The notes under the pieces are model-generated. The model had not been told where the DNA came from. It worked only from the letters and a program-made list of their open reading frames with translations, and did not search any database. From a virus, in the IMG/VR virus record IMGVR_UViG_3300032304_000314, positions 1-24,367 of that record: a stretch of DNA of 24,367 nt. One strand, 5' to 3'. The position numbers and the translations under genes were made by a program. Numbering within the stretch: the stretch's first letter is position 1; each line of letters opens with the position of its first letter. Positions 1-6,193 of the stretch are shown piece by piece.

Positions 1-92
1 AAAGCATCTTGAAAATCTTTTGCTTTAATTTTAAAGCATCCTAAGCCAAACTGAGTTGTTTGCCAAATTCTAAAAATCTTTAGTGTTGTCAT
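1..92 (-). CDS. Partial unknown protein (N-terminal 30 residues)
   Basis: An ATG at 92-90 opens a frame that runs off the left edge, giving about 30 residues beginning MTTLKIFRIWQTTQ. The reading frame is open to the edge. The leader carries the strong hairpin at 108-123, which ends 15 bases before the ATG. The fragment is too short to assign to a family. It probably continues the transcript that starts at the promoter at 371-401. Confidence 0.55.
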   Translation of the reverse strand, partial: MTTLKIFRIWQTTQFGLGCFKIKAKDFQDA

Positions 93-107
93 TGTGTTTG
101 ATTTAGT

Positions 108-123
108 GGGGGATTGCTCCCCC
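108..123 (-). promoter_or_regulatory. Stable GNRA-loop RNA hairpin between two genes
   Basis: On the minus strand the sequence reads GGGGGA-GCAA-TCCCCC, a perfect six-pair stem closed by a GCAA tetraloop of the GNRA class. It starts five bases after the stop of the 72-residue gene (129-347) and lies 15 bases before the ATG at 92. No U-run follows on the minus strand, so it is not a canonical terminator. It could stabilise an mRNA end, gate translation of the next gene or bind a protein. The structure is certain from sequence; its role is inference. Confidence 0.55.
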
Positions 124-128
124 GTTGG

Positions 129-347
129 TTAGTCGTTAGAAATGTTAAGTTTGAATTTTGATACCTCTAATCCTGTGGGACTTGTTAATGTCAATGATAG
201 TTTTAGAGAAGTCCAACCTAAATAAGTTTCACTTCTTTTTAAAAAGAAAAAATCAAATGCCTCATCAACATTGCTAAACGTGAACTCATAGGTTTTTGTG
301 CCAGAGTTATTGATGTTTTTCTTTAATGTTACGGTAAAATTTTCCAT
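129..347 (-). CDS. Unknown 72-residue protein behind a promoter
   Basis: I do not recognise this small soluble protein. It begins MENFTVTLKK, has alternating beta-type hydrophobic residues, a Phe-rich stretch (DFFF) near residue 33 and no membrane segment or cysteine. The ATG start at 347 is preceded by an A/T-rich leader. It is the first gene after the only convincing Bacteroidota-type promoter in the window (371-401) and is followed by the GNRA hairpin at 108-123. That placement suggests expression independent of the late operon upstream. Confidence 0.6.
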   Translation of the reverse strand: MENFTVTLKKNINNSGTKTYEFTFSNVDEAFDFFFLKRSETYLGWTSLKLSLTLTSPTGLEVSKFKLNISND

Positions 348-370
348 ATTTTTTGTTATTAATTGTAGGA

Positions 371-401
371 CAAAAATAATTGTTTATTTATTATTTACAA
401 T
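371..401 (-). promoter_or_regulatory. Predicted Bacteroidota-type promoter
   Basis: On the minus strand ATTG (401-398) is followed by a 19-base spacer and TATTTTTG (378-371). This fits the known Bacteroidota primary-sigma consensus TTTG/TTG-N19 to 21-TAnnTTTG, with one mismatch in a four-base -33 box. Transcription would start near 364-366, about 18 bases upstream of the ATG at 347. Other TAnnTTTG matches on the minus strand lie inside genes and lack a TTG at the right spacing. Confidence 0.6.
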
Positions 402-482
402 AGCAATAATAAATATTAATAGAAATATTGCATAGGTTTACCATAACTGCTTGATTTTCAAACAGATTATTTTTAAAAAAAC
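402..482. other. A/T-rich intergenic stretch, nothing further seen
   Basis: Between the spanin-like gene and the promoter lies A/T-rich sequence with runs of A and T just after the stop at 483. I see no GC-rich hairpin and no small open frame I would support. Confidence 0.4.
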
Positions 483-863
483 TTATTTTTTAGTAACGAA
501 CAAAGCAAAAAAAGTACCCGAAAAGAAGATTAATAGATAAATCCACCACTTAAATTTGAATGGTTTTTCGATAATGTGAGGCACTTTGACCTCTTTAGTG
601 TAGTAAATTGTGTCCCCGATGCACTCTCCGCTTAGATAAATCTTGTCGTAAACCTTTTTGTATCTTATGACTAAGCGGTCTTTTGTGATAATAACAGAAT
701 CTATACTTTCACTAAAGGCGGTATCTGCTTTTATACTCTCTGTGTAAATAGTATCTCTTACCACTATCGTAGTAGTATCGGTCTGACAGAATTTCTCAAT
801 TGCCCCTTTTTTAGTGTAGCAGGATGAGAATAGTAATAAGCTAATAATTAGTAAATTTTTCAT
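483..863 (-). CDS. Candidate unimolecular spanin (lipoprotein plus C-terminal membrane anchor)
   Basis: The 126-residue product starts at the ATG at 863, which overlaps the previous stop as ATGA; a longer frame upstream has no better start. Residues 1-15 form a lipoprotein signal (MKNLL, hydrophobic core, then LLFSSC with Cys15 as the lipid site). Residues 20-103 are polar and beta-rich with several DT/YT repeats. Residues 106-123 form one membrane segment, followed by two lysines. A lipoprotein N-terminus and an inner-membrane C-terminus is the topology of u-spanins such as T1 gp11, which join the two membranes and disrupt the outer membrane in the last step of lysis. Holin-like and endolysin genes lie about 2 kb upstream. 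The topology is seen; the function is inferred. Confidence 0.65.
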   Translation of the reverse strand: MKNLLIISLLLFSSCYTKKGAIEKFCQTDTTTIVVRDTIYTESIKADTAFSESIDSVIITKDRLVIRYKKVYDKIYLSGECIGDTIYYTKEVKVPHIIEKPFKFKWWIYLLIFFSGTFFALFVTKK

Positions 864-1135
864 TGTTCTTTTATTTTTAGTCCCCACATCAAGTTAACCC
901 AATCCATCTCTTTTCGTGCCGATTCTTTAGTTAAATATTTTAGTTTTTTGCGAATCAGTTTTTCTCCTTCTTCCCTCCAATTCTTGTTCTGCTCTTCGGT
1001 CATTGTGTAATGATTATACCAACCATCTTCCATCTCAAGTACATCTTGAAAGCAAACCTCATAACCTGCTATCTTAAACATCAGATTGATTAATTCTATA
1101 ACTATTAGTTCCTTTTTGTTGTACTTGGGATTCAT
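860..1135 (-). CDS. Conserved-looking phage protein, unknown function
   Basis: This 91-residue soluble protein resembles, from memory, a small protein common in Bacteroidota phages. It has a helical N-terminus (ELIVIELINLMFKIAGYEV), a central patch with DGWYNHYTMTEEQ, and a basic helical C-terminus ending in WVNLMWGLKIKEQ. It has no signal peptide or membrane segment. The ATG at 1135 overlaps the stop of the phosphoesterase gene by ATGA, and its own stop overlaps the spanin-like start the same way, so the three are probably translated as a coupled set. No function can be given. Confidence 0.7.
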   Translation of the reverse strand: MNPKYNKKELIVIELINLMFKIAGYEVCFQDVLEMEDGWYNHYTMTEEQNKNWREEGEKLIRKKLKYLTKESARKEMDWVNLMWGLKIKEQ

Positions 1136-2121
1136 CGAATTTTGCCGTTTATAATCTTCTTATTATATACTTCAAAATCATTGGTGTTAGGGTCTTTTTC
1201 AACAACTGCAAATCCTTGGTTGTGTTTACTTGTTTGCGGGTTATAGTCAGGGTTTATCGTAGTCATTGCACCAATTGAATAACACCCTACTACTTTGCCG
1301 TTCATATCGGTTTCAATGTGTTCACTTGACCTATGAACGTGAGATATTAAAGTAGATGTATTAGTCTTCGTGTAAACACCTCTTGCAGGGTTAACAGGGG
1401 CAAATATACCTTTCACGATGTGGTGTCCGTGAGCGATGTTTAAATTGCCAAATCGCATAAATCTATAATCTTCGACATAGTCTACTTTTAAATCGTCAAG
1501 CATTAATAACTTTTCTAACTTGTTGTTGTGGTACAGTTCTGGTGCTTGTCTGATAACATAGTCCTCTATTCTTTTATCGTGGTTTCCTGAATGAAGAACT
1601 ATTTTGATGTCCATTGTCTTGATTAACCATATCAGAATATTCTTAACTCCCTCAATTTGTTCTAACGCTCGCATCTCGTTAGGCTTTGAAATGAATCGAG
1701 ATATGGTATTGAAGTCTAAACTATCTCCATTTATAATAACACAATCGACCCCTTTGTTGTAGCCGTACTCCAAAGCTAAACTAAGACTATTTATATCTGT
1801 ATAGGGATAGTGTAAATCTCCAATAACTAAGGCTTTGTTATAATTAGCCCCAAAGATGTAGGGAGTTTTATCAGATTGCTCTCTAACGTCTAAATCCACG
1901 CTTTTTCGTAACTCGTTTAACCTCTCAACAAAAGATGATGTGTTAGGATTTGCCCTTTTTTTGCCGTGCTTCTCAAGATGATACCTTACCAGACTTCTTG
2001 CATTTTCAAGGTCGCCAAATAACATTGGGTATTGATTGACTAATATCTTGGCTAAAGTCCTGTTGGAAGTAATTGTAAGATTCTCTTCAATTACTTTCTT
2101 AATCACATCTTCTTTTTTCAT
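1132..2121 (-). CDS. Calcineurin-like metallophosphoesterase with N-terminal HTH-like region
   Basis: The 329-residue protein carries all the metal-binding blocks of the calcineurin-like phosphoesterase superfamily: GDLH (101-104), GDSLD (132-136), GNHDKR (179-184), HGHH (231-234) and HVHR (261-264). These bind two metal ions and hydrolyse phosphoesters; the substrate cannot be read from sequence. Residues 1-55 precede the catalytic domain and look like a small helical DNA-binding region (TSNRTLAKILVNQY and the following helix), joined by a polar linker. It could act on DNA or nucleotides during infection, but that is inference. The gene sits after the lysis genes and overlaps the next gene by ATGA. 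Confidence 0.85.
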   Translation of the reverse strand: MKKEDVIKKVIEENLTITSNRTLAKILVNQYPMLFGDLENARSLVRYHLEKHGKKRANPNTSSFVERLNELRKSVDLDVREQSDKTPYIFGANYNKALVIGDLHYPYTDINSLSLALEYGYNKGVDCVIINGDSLDFNTISRFISKPNEMRALEQIEGVKNILIWLIKTMDIKIVLHSGNHDKRIEDYVIRQAPELYHNNKLEKLLMLDDLKVDYVEDYRFMRFGNLNIAHGHHIVKGIFAPVNPARGVYTKTNTSTLISHVHRSSEHIETDMNGKVVGCYSIGAMTTINPDYNPQTSKHNQGFAVVEKDPNTNDFEVYNKKIINGKIR

Positions 2122-2131
2122 AGGTTAGGGT

Positions 2132-2380
2132 TTAATCAGCATCTTCTTCTACATCGAAGATTTCTGCGTGAATTTCTTTTATGTAATATTCAATGACATC
2201 TATTGCTTTTCTTTTTATGTTTTCCTTTTGTTTAATTTCTTTTTTTAGATAAGTATCTACCATCTCGGTAGCTGCTATGGCGTTGTAACAATGAAGAAGT
2301 ATCTCTCCACGAGTATCGTACTCTTCGTAAATTACTTCTTCTGCTATTTCTTGGTTATTCCCATCCGTATTGTTCGTCAT
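2132..2380 (-). CDS. Unknown acidic 82-residue protein
   Basis: The ATG at 2380 is chosen over an in-frame TTG two codons upstream. The product starts MTNNTDGNNQ, is acidic (EEVIYEEYDTRGE; ends in DVEEDAD) and has a helical middle with a lysine-rich stretch (KKEIKQKENIKRK). It has no signal peptide or membrane segment. It overlaps the 22-residue frame upstream by 26 bases and ends 10 bases before the phosphoesterase ATG. I do not recognise the family. Confidence 0.6.
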   Translation of the reverse strand: MTNNTDGNNQEIAEEVIYEEYDTRGEILLHCYNAIAATEMVDTYLKKEIKQKENIKRKAIDVIEYYIKEIHAEIFDVEEDAD

Positions 2381-2423
2381 ATTCAAAAGGTATTTCTAAA
2401 GGTATTTCAATTTGAGTTTCCAT
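2355..2423 (-). CDS. Possible 22-residue micro-gene
   Basis: The frame from the ATG at 2423 begins METQIEIPLEIPFEYD and ends in GWE. It sits in the only gap between the membrane-protein gene (stop at 2440) and the 82-residue gene, starting 17 bases after one stop and overlapping the next start by 26 bases. The doubled IEIP/LEIP motif reflects a short direct repeat in the DNA. Its placement fits the packed operon, but the length alone gives weak support. It could instead be a leader that couples translation. Confidence 0.35.
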   Translation of the reverse strand: METQIEIPLEIPFEYDEQYGWE

Positions 2424-2439
2424 TATCTTACTTAATATA

Positions 2440-2778
2440 TTATCTAATAATTGCATAAACAATAGAAAAAAATAAACCCCAAACTACATAAGCAAGTAAA
2501 GCCCACCAAGTAAAACCAAATATTGCAATCATAAATGAAAAAATCATAATCATTTTCGCAAATTTGTACAACTCGGTAAACATTACTAAAGCAGTACCAG
2601 ATATAAAAACCGCAATAAAATTAGGCATAAACTTACTTAACCAATCGGCAAAAGTATGCTTAGTTTTCCACCCATCCCTACTAAACCAAATTCCATATTT
2701 TGCAAAAGCATCGTTACTCATTATTGCATCCATAATGGCATTTGATATAATTGTTAAAACAAGTAAAGTGTATATCAT
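2440..2778 (-). CDS. Small integral membrane protein
   Basis: The 112-residue product has about three hydrophobic segments: near residues 2-18, around 52-67 and a long one covering about 72-110 that may be two spans. Between the first two is a polar loop with GIWFSRDGWKTKHTFADW. Its ATG overlaps the preceding stop by ATGA. Its place just after the endolysin and before the spanin candidate allows a lysis role such as a second holin or antiholin, but nothing in the sequence proves it. Confidence 0.65.
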   Translation of the reverse strand: MIYTLLVLTIISNAIMDAIMSNDAFAKYGIWFSRDGWKTKHTFADWLSKFMPNFIAVFISGTALVMFTELYKFAKMIMIFSFMIAIFGFTWWALLAYVVWGLFFSIVYAIIR

Positions 2779-2912
2779 TTCTTGCGTTTATTATGTGGAT
2801 ACTTTCTATGGTCTTCTTCAACTAACTTAATCAGTCGGGTTCGGTTCTCATCGTGTTTTTTAATACCCTCTTTTTGTTCTTCGGTAAGAGGTTTCAATTC
2901 TCCGTGCTTCAT
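2775..2912 (-). CDS. Small basic 45-residue protein
   Basis: This frame overlaps the endolysin stop at its ATG (2912-2910) and the next start at its stop (2777-2775), both as ATGA, which is good evidence that it is a real translated gene. The product begins MKHGELKPLTEEQKEG, is highly charged and ends HNKRKK. It has no membrane segment. Function is unknown; its chain position suggests it is made together with the lysis proteins. Confidence 0.6.
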   Translation of the reverse strand: MKHGELKPLTEEQKEGIKKHDENRTRLIKLVEEDHRKYPHNKRKK

Positions 2913-3361
2913 TGCTTTGGTAGATATTCGGTTTTTCCGAATATGTTCTTAACCGCCTTTATTTTTTGTCCTCTGTTTTTACCTTCAACGTATGAAACGT
3001 GAATCCAATCTGCTGCACCTTCATTTCCAAATTCCCAAATTATCTGGTCAAATGGCAAAGCCTTTAATATCTCCCAAACCTTTAAATAGTCCTTCTTGTC
3101 AACTTGGATGTCGGCTGCTTGTCCAAAACAATGCTGAGAAGTAGAACTTCCTCCTATTGCTTTGTTTAACTTAGGCGAACGATAACCGCTTGTGATATTG
3201 ATAGACTTTCCGTACTTATCTCTAAGTGGTTGGAGTACATTCTCACAAAGCAATCTTAAGTTCTCAATTACTGCGATTGAAGGAGTGTTATCTATGCCTC
3301 TTCTTGATGCAGTTTCCGAACTTGTAAACTCAATTAAATTAAAGCTATTGGATAGTTTCAT
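2909..3361 (-). CDS. Endolysin: zinc D-Ala-D-Ala carboxypeptidase (peptidase M15)
   Basis: The 150-residue protein shows the M15_3-type core: SGYRSPKLN (58-66), SQHCFGQAADI with His77 and Asp84, and WIHVSY with His121. These three residues are the expected zinc ligands. Trp109 and Glu110 in the strand before fit the catalytic region. Such enzymes cleave D-Ala-containing peptide bonds in peptidoglycan, and phages use them as endolysins. There is no signal peptide, so release to the periplasm would need a holin; the gene overlaps a holin-like gene by 17 bases. The size matches compact single-domain phage M15 endolysins. Confidence 0.9.
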   Translation of the reverse strand: MKLSNSFNLIEFTSSETASRRGIDNTPSIAVIENLRLLCENVLQPLRDKYGKSINITSGYRSPKLNKAIGGSSTSQHCFGQAADIQVDKKDYLKVWEILKALPFDQIIWEFGNEGAADWIHVSYVEGKNRGQKIKAVKNIFGKTEYLPKQ

Positions 3362-3593
3362 TGCTTCCGTTTTTTAGTTTTATGACCTGCTCCATTGTAA
3401 CCAAACCTAACAAGATAAGAACTCCACAAAGGTCTATAATTAAAACCTCTGCCACGTTCTCGTGATTAACCCATTTAAAGTGAACGAATGCAATACAAAC
3501 CATAAGAGCGAAGGCACTTAATTTTCTTGCACTAAATCCGTTCTCTTTTACCGTATCAAACGACCCGATAAGATTGTCAATTATTCTTTTCAT
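3345..3593 (-). CDS. Holin-like protein with two membrane segments
   Basis: The 82-residue product has a cytoplasm-like N-terminus (MKRIIDNLIGSFDTVKENG), one hydrophobic segment near 24-40, a short loop with HFKWVNHENVAE, a second segment near 49-69, and a charged tail. Two membrane spans, small size and a position directly before the endolysin, with overlap, fit a class II-type holin that would release the endolysin. From memory it resembles small membrane proteins found next to lysins in Bacteroidota phages. Holins are not conserved enough for the sequence to prove it. Confidence 0.65.
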   Translation of the reverse strand: MKRIIDNLIGSFDTVKENGFSARKLSAFALMVCIAFVHFKWVNHENVAEVLIIDLCGVLILLGLVTMEQVIKLKNGSNETIQ

Positions 3594-3991
3594 TTCTCAA
3601 CCAATTGATATTTTTGAAAAAACTCTAAAATGTTATTATCATACTTATTGAATTTCTCATCGTGCTTGTCGATTATCTTAACCATTCTGTCAATATTTAA
3701 GGTGTTCTGTTGGCTTATCTCAAACAACTTATTAACGTTACCCATATACTGCTTAAGGTTTGCGTTCATATGGCCTAAATCGTTTTGCACAACTTCAAGT
3801 TTAGAGTTTGTAATCTCGGATAAGTGCTTCATCTCTTCTCGAGTTTGTTGCTCAATTAGGCTCAATCTACTTTCGATAGACGTTGTCTTTTCTCGGTTAT
3901 TATTCAAGTCTTTTAGATTTTGCTTAAGGTAGTAGGAAATTATCCCCACGCCAGAACCTATCAAGCCTAATATTATTTGGTCGATTGTCAT
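3590..3991 (-). CDS. Membrane-anchored coiled-coil protein of the lysis region
   Basis: The 133-residue product has a hydrophobic N-terminus (residues 4-22, IDQIILGLIGSGVGIISYYL) followed by a long heptad-rich helical region, roughly 25-125, with many Glu, Gln, Lys and Asn. This outline resembles XhlA-type and other holin-associated proteins as well as inner-membrane spanin subunits, though I see no sequence signature for either. The ATG at 3991 follows the 29-residue membrane peptide by 14 bases, and its stop overlaps the holin-like start as ATGA. Confidence 0.6.
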   Translation of the reverse strand: MTIDQIILGLIGSGVGIISYYLKQNLKDLNNNREKTTSIESRLSLIEQQTREEMKHLSEITNSKLEVVQNDLGHMNANLKQYMGNVNKLFEISQQNTLNIDRMVKIIDKHDEKFNKYDNNILEFFQKYQLVEK

Positions 3992-4005
3992 AAGATTTGA
4001 TATTA

Positions 4006-4095
4006 TTATCCGCCAACAAACAATAAACTTGTGTGTATTGGCGAAAGATAGGCTATTAAACCTGTGATTAAATAGATAGTGTATTTCTCTTTCAT
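4006..4095 (-). CDS. Tiny 29-residue membrane peptide
   Basis: The frame from the ATG at 4095 gives MKEKYTIYLITGLIAYLSP, then a short hydrophobic end (LLFVGG) and two stops in a row. It begins one base after the previous stop, so it fits the packed operon. Nearly all of it is one membrane segment behind a charged start. It resembles the first span of longer phage holin-like proteins, so it may be a reduced holin or antiholin. Function is inferred only from topology and place. Confidence 0.5.
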   Translation of the reverse strand: MKEKYTIYLITGLIAYLSPIHTSLLFVGG

Positions 4096-4096
4096 T

Positions 4097-4261
4097 TTAC
4101 TTTACTACTTCTGCTTCTTTGTCTTGTCTTTCTTTGATTTGTGATTCAAACTCATTTTTAAGTTTTAAAATTAAATCAATAGAATGTTTAGCGGGTAATT
4201 CTGCCAAACCTGATAGAATCATTTGAGCCTCTTGCTCTGTTAGTTTTATTGTTAGTTCCAT
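4097..4261 (-). CDS. Unknown 54-residue helical protein
   Basis: This frame fills the gap between the tail fibre gene and the tiny membrane peptide. The product starts MELTIKLTEQEAQMI, has a helical middle (SIDLILKLKNEFESQIKE) and a charged end (QDKEAEVVK). It is soluble, with no cysteine. Its start lies 9 bases after the fibre stop and its stop lies one base before the next ATG. A small protein made with the fibre could be a fibre chaperone or assembly factor, but there is no motif to support that. Confidence 0.55.
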   Translation of the reverse strand: MELTIKLTEQEAQMILSGLAELPAKHSIDLILKLKNEFESQIKERQDKEAEVVK

Positions 4262-4270
4262 TTTTATTAA

Positions 4271-5296
4271 TTATGCTTTCATTGCTACTATAAAATCTCC
4301 TGCTGCCAAAATATTTGCAGCCGTATCTTTATACATATCTCCAGTTACTAATCCTGTTCTTCCTGTTGGAAGTGCTGCGTTAATATGGCTATTTACTTGA
4401 AGTTTTGCGGTTGAAGAATTGAGAACTGATGTAGTTGCAATTAGCAATTCATAATTACCTGTAAATCTTGCCGTTTCAAGAGCTGGATTATTCCAAATCT
4501 CAAGGGTTGCATTTGCAGCAGTTATAATTTGATTTCTTGTTGTGCTATTTAAATTTAAGCTGCTTGTACTACCACTACCACTACCCATTGTTACTGCTAC
4601 TGCATTTATTCGCAATGTTTGGTCGGCTGCGGTTGCACCCATAACGCCATACAATAAAGATTTAGCTAAATCACCTGCTGCATCTGTTCTATCAGTATTA
4701 TTTACAATAAATCTATTTGAATTTGTATCGTATGCACCTGCAAAATTACCTAAATAAATCCCATTATTTATGGTTGCCGTTCCTACTGCACCACCAAATA
4801 AACTCATAGCATAGTTGCCAATAACAACATTATAATTACCGTTGTATGTGGCATCGCCTGCGTGGTTTCCAAGCATTGTATTAGAACCACCTCCGCTTAA
4901 ATAACTACCACTTGACGAACCAAAACAAGTATTATAGCCTCCTGTATTGATTGACTTGCCGCTACTATAACCCATAGCAGTATTGTATTGCGCACTACTT
5001 GTTAAAGATTGTAAAACATCTTTACCAAAACCTGTATGCCCACCGTTGCCTGCAAAAGTGTTATTTCCTGCACCATAACCAAAAATATTTGATGAGCCAA
5101 CATTAGCCCCGTGTGTCCTAATTGTAAAAACTGCATCATCAATAGATACTTGAGTGTTGCTTAGTTTTAAAACGCTTGCATTACCATCCCCATCTGTAAT
5201 TGCCTGCAAAGTCCCCGACAAATTACTATTTAAAGTATTCAAATTTAGAATACCTTTATAATTTGTGCCTATGTTTTGACCATTTAAGTTTGCCAT
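4271..5296 (-). CDS. Tail fibre with YadA-like beta-roll repeats
   Basis: The 341-residue protein begins MANLNGQNIG. Residues about 69-190 hold repeats of the form N-T-x-hydrophobic-G-x-x-(S/A)-G, such as YNTAMGYSSGKS, YNTCFGSSSGS and SNTMLGNHAGDA. This pattern is typical of left-handed beta-roll stalks in trimeric adhesins of the YadA type. The C-terminus has a motif (TGLVTGDMYKDTAANIL) that I associate with phage fibres from Bacteroidota. The protein probably forms a trimeric receptor-binding fibre at the tail tip. The position, after the head-neck genes and before lysis, fits. No endosialidase-type self-cleaving chaperone is present. Confidence 0.75.
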   Translation of the reverse strand: MANLNGQNIGTNYKGILNLNTLNSNLSGTLQAITDGDGNASVLKLSNTQVSIDDAVFTIRTHGANVGSSNIFGYGAGNNTFAGNGGHTGFGKDVLQSLTSSAQYNTAMGYSSGKSINTGGYNTCFGSSSGSYLSGGGSNTMLGNHAGDATYNGNYNVVIGNYAMSLFGGAVGTATINNGIYLGNFAGAYDTNSNRFIVNNTDRTDAAGDLAKSLLYGVMGATAADQTLRINAVAVTMGSGSGSTSSLNLNSTTRNQIITAANATLEIWNNPALETARFTGNYELLIATTSVLNSSTAKLQVNSHINAALPTGRTGLVTGDMYKDTAANILAAGDFIVAMKA

Positions 5297-5317
5297 ATTT
5301 TTATTTTTTTATTTTTG

Positions 5318-5446
5318 TTATCCCCAAGTTTGAGTAGTAGCACTACCCCAATTATTTGCCGTAGCAGTTCCCCACACAAATGGTAATGGAGGCGCACCAC
5401 CACCCACTCTCGTTCTAAAAGGTATGCCTATGCCTATTCCTATCAT
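5318..5446 (-). CDS. 42-residue Gly/Trp-rich small protein
   Basis: The frame from the ATG at 5446 starts MIGIGIGIPFRTRVGGG, then has APPLPFVWG and ends with repeated WG units (NNWGSATTQTWG). It lies 2 bases after the stop of the 92-residue gene and 21 bases before the fibre ATG, filling that gap. From memory, small proteins starting with repeated GIGIG occur at this place in Bacteroidota phages. It may be a small virion component or a link to the fibre. Function is not known. Confidence 0.6.
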   Translation of the reverse strand: MIGIGIGIPFRTRVGGGAPPLPFVWGTATANNWGSATTQTWG

Positions 5447-5448
5447 AG

Positions 5449-5727
5449 TTAGTTTATCTCGTTACCATAAGCCATTACACTACCACTCGCTAAAGTAATT
5501 GTAGCAATTGGGTCTCCTTTAAACATAGGAATCAAAGTCCCCGCTTTTAAAGTCTTTCCGCTTAAGTTGTAAGTGCTGAGTAAGTTTTGATTTCCCGCTG
5601 ATAATAACGTTGTCAATACACAATCATCATTCACGACTAAGGCGTAAAATCTCTTCCCTGTTGCTGCCGCACTTGAGTCAACGAATAAACATCCTTGACC
5701 GCCTAAAATTTTTTCTAAAAGTATCAT
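5449..5727 (-). CDS. Small virion-like protein, unknown function
   Basis: I chose the ATG at 5727 (MILLEKILGGQGCLF), 25 bases after the previous stop; an extension upstream would overlap that gene and start with an unlikely sequence. The 92-residue product is mostly beta-like and ends with TLKAGTLIPMFKGDPIATITLASGSVMAYG, which looks like a small beta-barrel virion protein. It lies between the tail-completion-like gene and the fibre genes. Possible roles are head decoration or a fibre attachment protein; the sequence does not decide between them. Confidence 0.6.
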   Translation of the reverse strand: MILLEKILGGQGCLFVDSSAAATGKRFYALVVNDDCVLTTLLSAGNQNLLSTYNLSGKTLKAGTLIPMFKGDPIATITLASGSVMAYGNEIN

Positions 5728-5752
5728 AATTGTAAATATTATTTTTTTAAGT

Positions 5753-6193
5753 TTAAGTAATTGAAGGTACTGCGCATCTATTATAAGGGTTTGCAATGTC
5801 TAAAGAAATCAAACAATTCCAACCCGCTACTTCATCTTGATAACTATCCTTGATAGGAGTTGCAGTTATTGAATCTGAGATTATAAATTCATCCTCACTT
5901 GGATTTCTCAACTCGTTAACTACGTCTGAAATAATTTGCAAGCAATCACTCAAGACATCTCGCTCGTTACTCAAGTCTTTTAGAACGATGTCTAAGACAC
6001 TAATTTGTATAGATAGAGTTACTATCTTAGTCGCAAATGAAGAAGGTCTTACATCGCACCAAAGCAACGGATAAAGTAAACTACTCTCCGCTTCTAAGTC
6101 GGCAACATCGCAGAACTTAAACCCCTTTATCTGAAGATGGTTTTGCGCTATACCCTCTAACTTTTTTACTACCTGATTTAGACTTGTATTCAT
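5753..6193 (-). CDS. Neck or tail-completion-like protein
   Basis: The 146-residue protein begins MNTSLNQVVKKLEGIAQNH. Known features of a family I associate with Bacteroidota siphoviruses are present: an N-terminal helix with IAQNHLQI, a YPLLWCDV strand, a VLDIVLKDLSNERDVLSD helix and a DEVAGWNCLISLDI strand near the end. These proteins sit between the connector and tail genes and look like tail-terminator or neck proteins with an alpha-beta fold. The gene overlaps the small upstream gene (6117-6260) by 77 bases. The structural role is likely; the precise one is inference. Confidence 0.65.
   Translation of the reverse strand: MNTSLNQVVKKLEGIAQNHLQIKGFKFCDVADLEAESSLLYPLLWCDVRPSSFATKIVTLSIQISVLDIVLKDLSNERDVLSDCLQIISDVVNELRNPSEDEFIISDSITATPIKDSYQDEVAGWNCLISLDIANPYNRCAVPSIT

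Noticed and set aside
402-482. A/T-run after the spanin-like stop as a terminator
   Set aside because: No stable stem with G-C pairs is present; it is only homopolymeric A and T sequence.
1406-1413. TATATTTG and similar single -7 boxes (also near 2645, 5090, 10096 and 21514)
   Set aside because: No TTG box at the proper distance upstream; expected by chance in AT-rich coding DNA.
3402-3430. Promoter-like TTTG-N17-TAGGTTTG on the minus strand upstream of the endolysin
   Set aside because: The spacer is 17, outside the usual 19-21, and the site lies within the holin-like coding sequence.
5728-5796. Longer N-terminus for the small virion-like gene at 5449-5727
   Set aside because: The added residues overlap the preceding gene and do not resemble the start of a virion protein.
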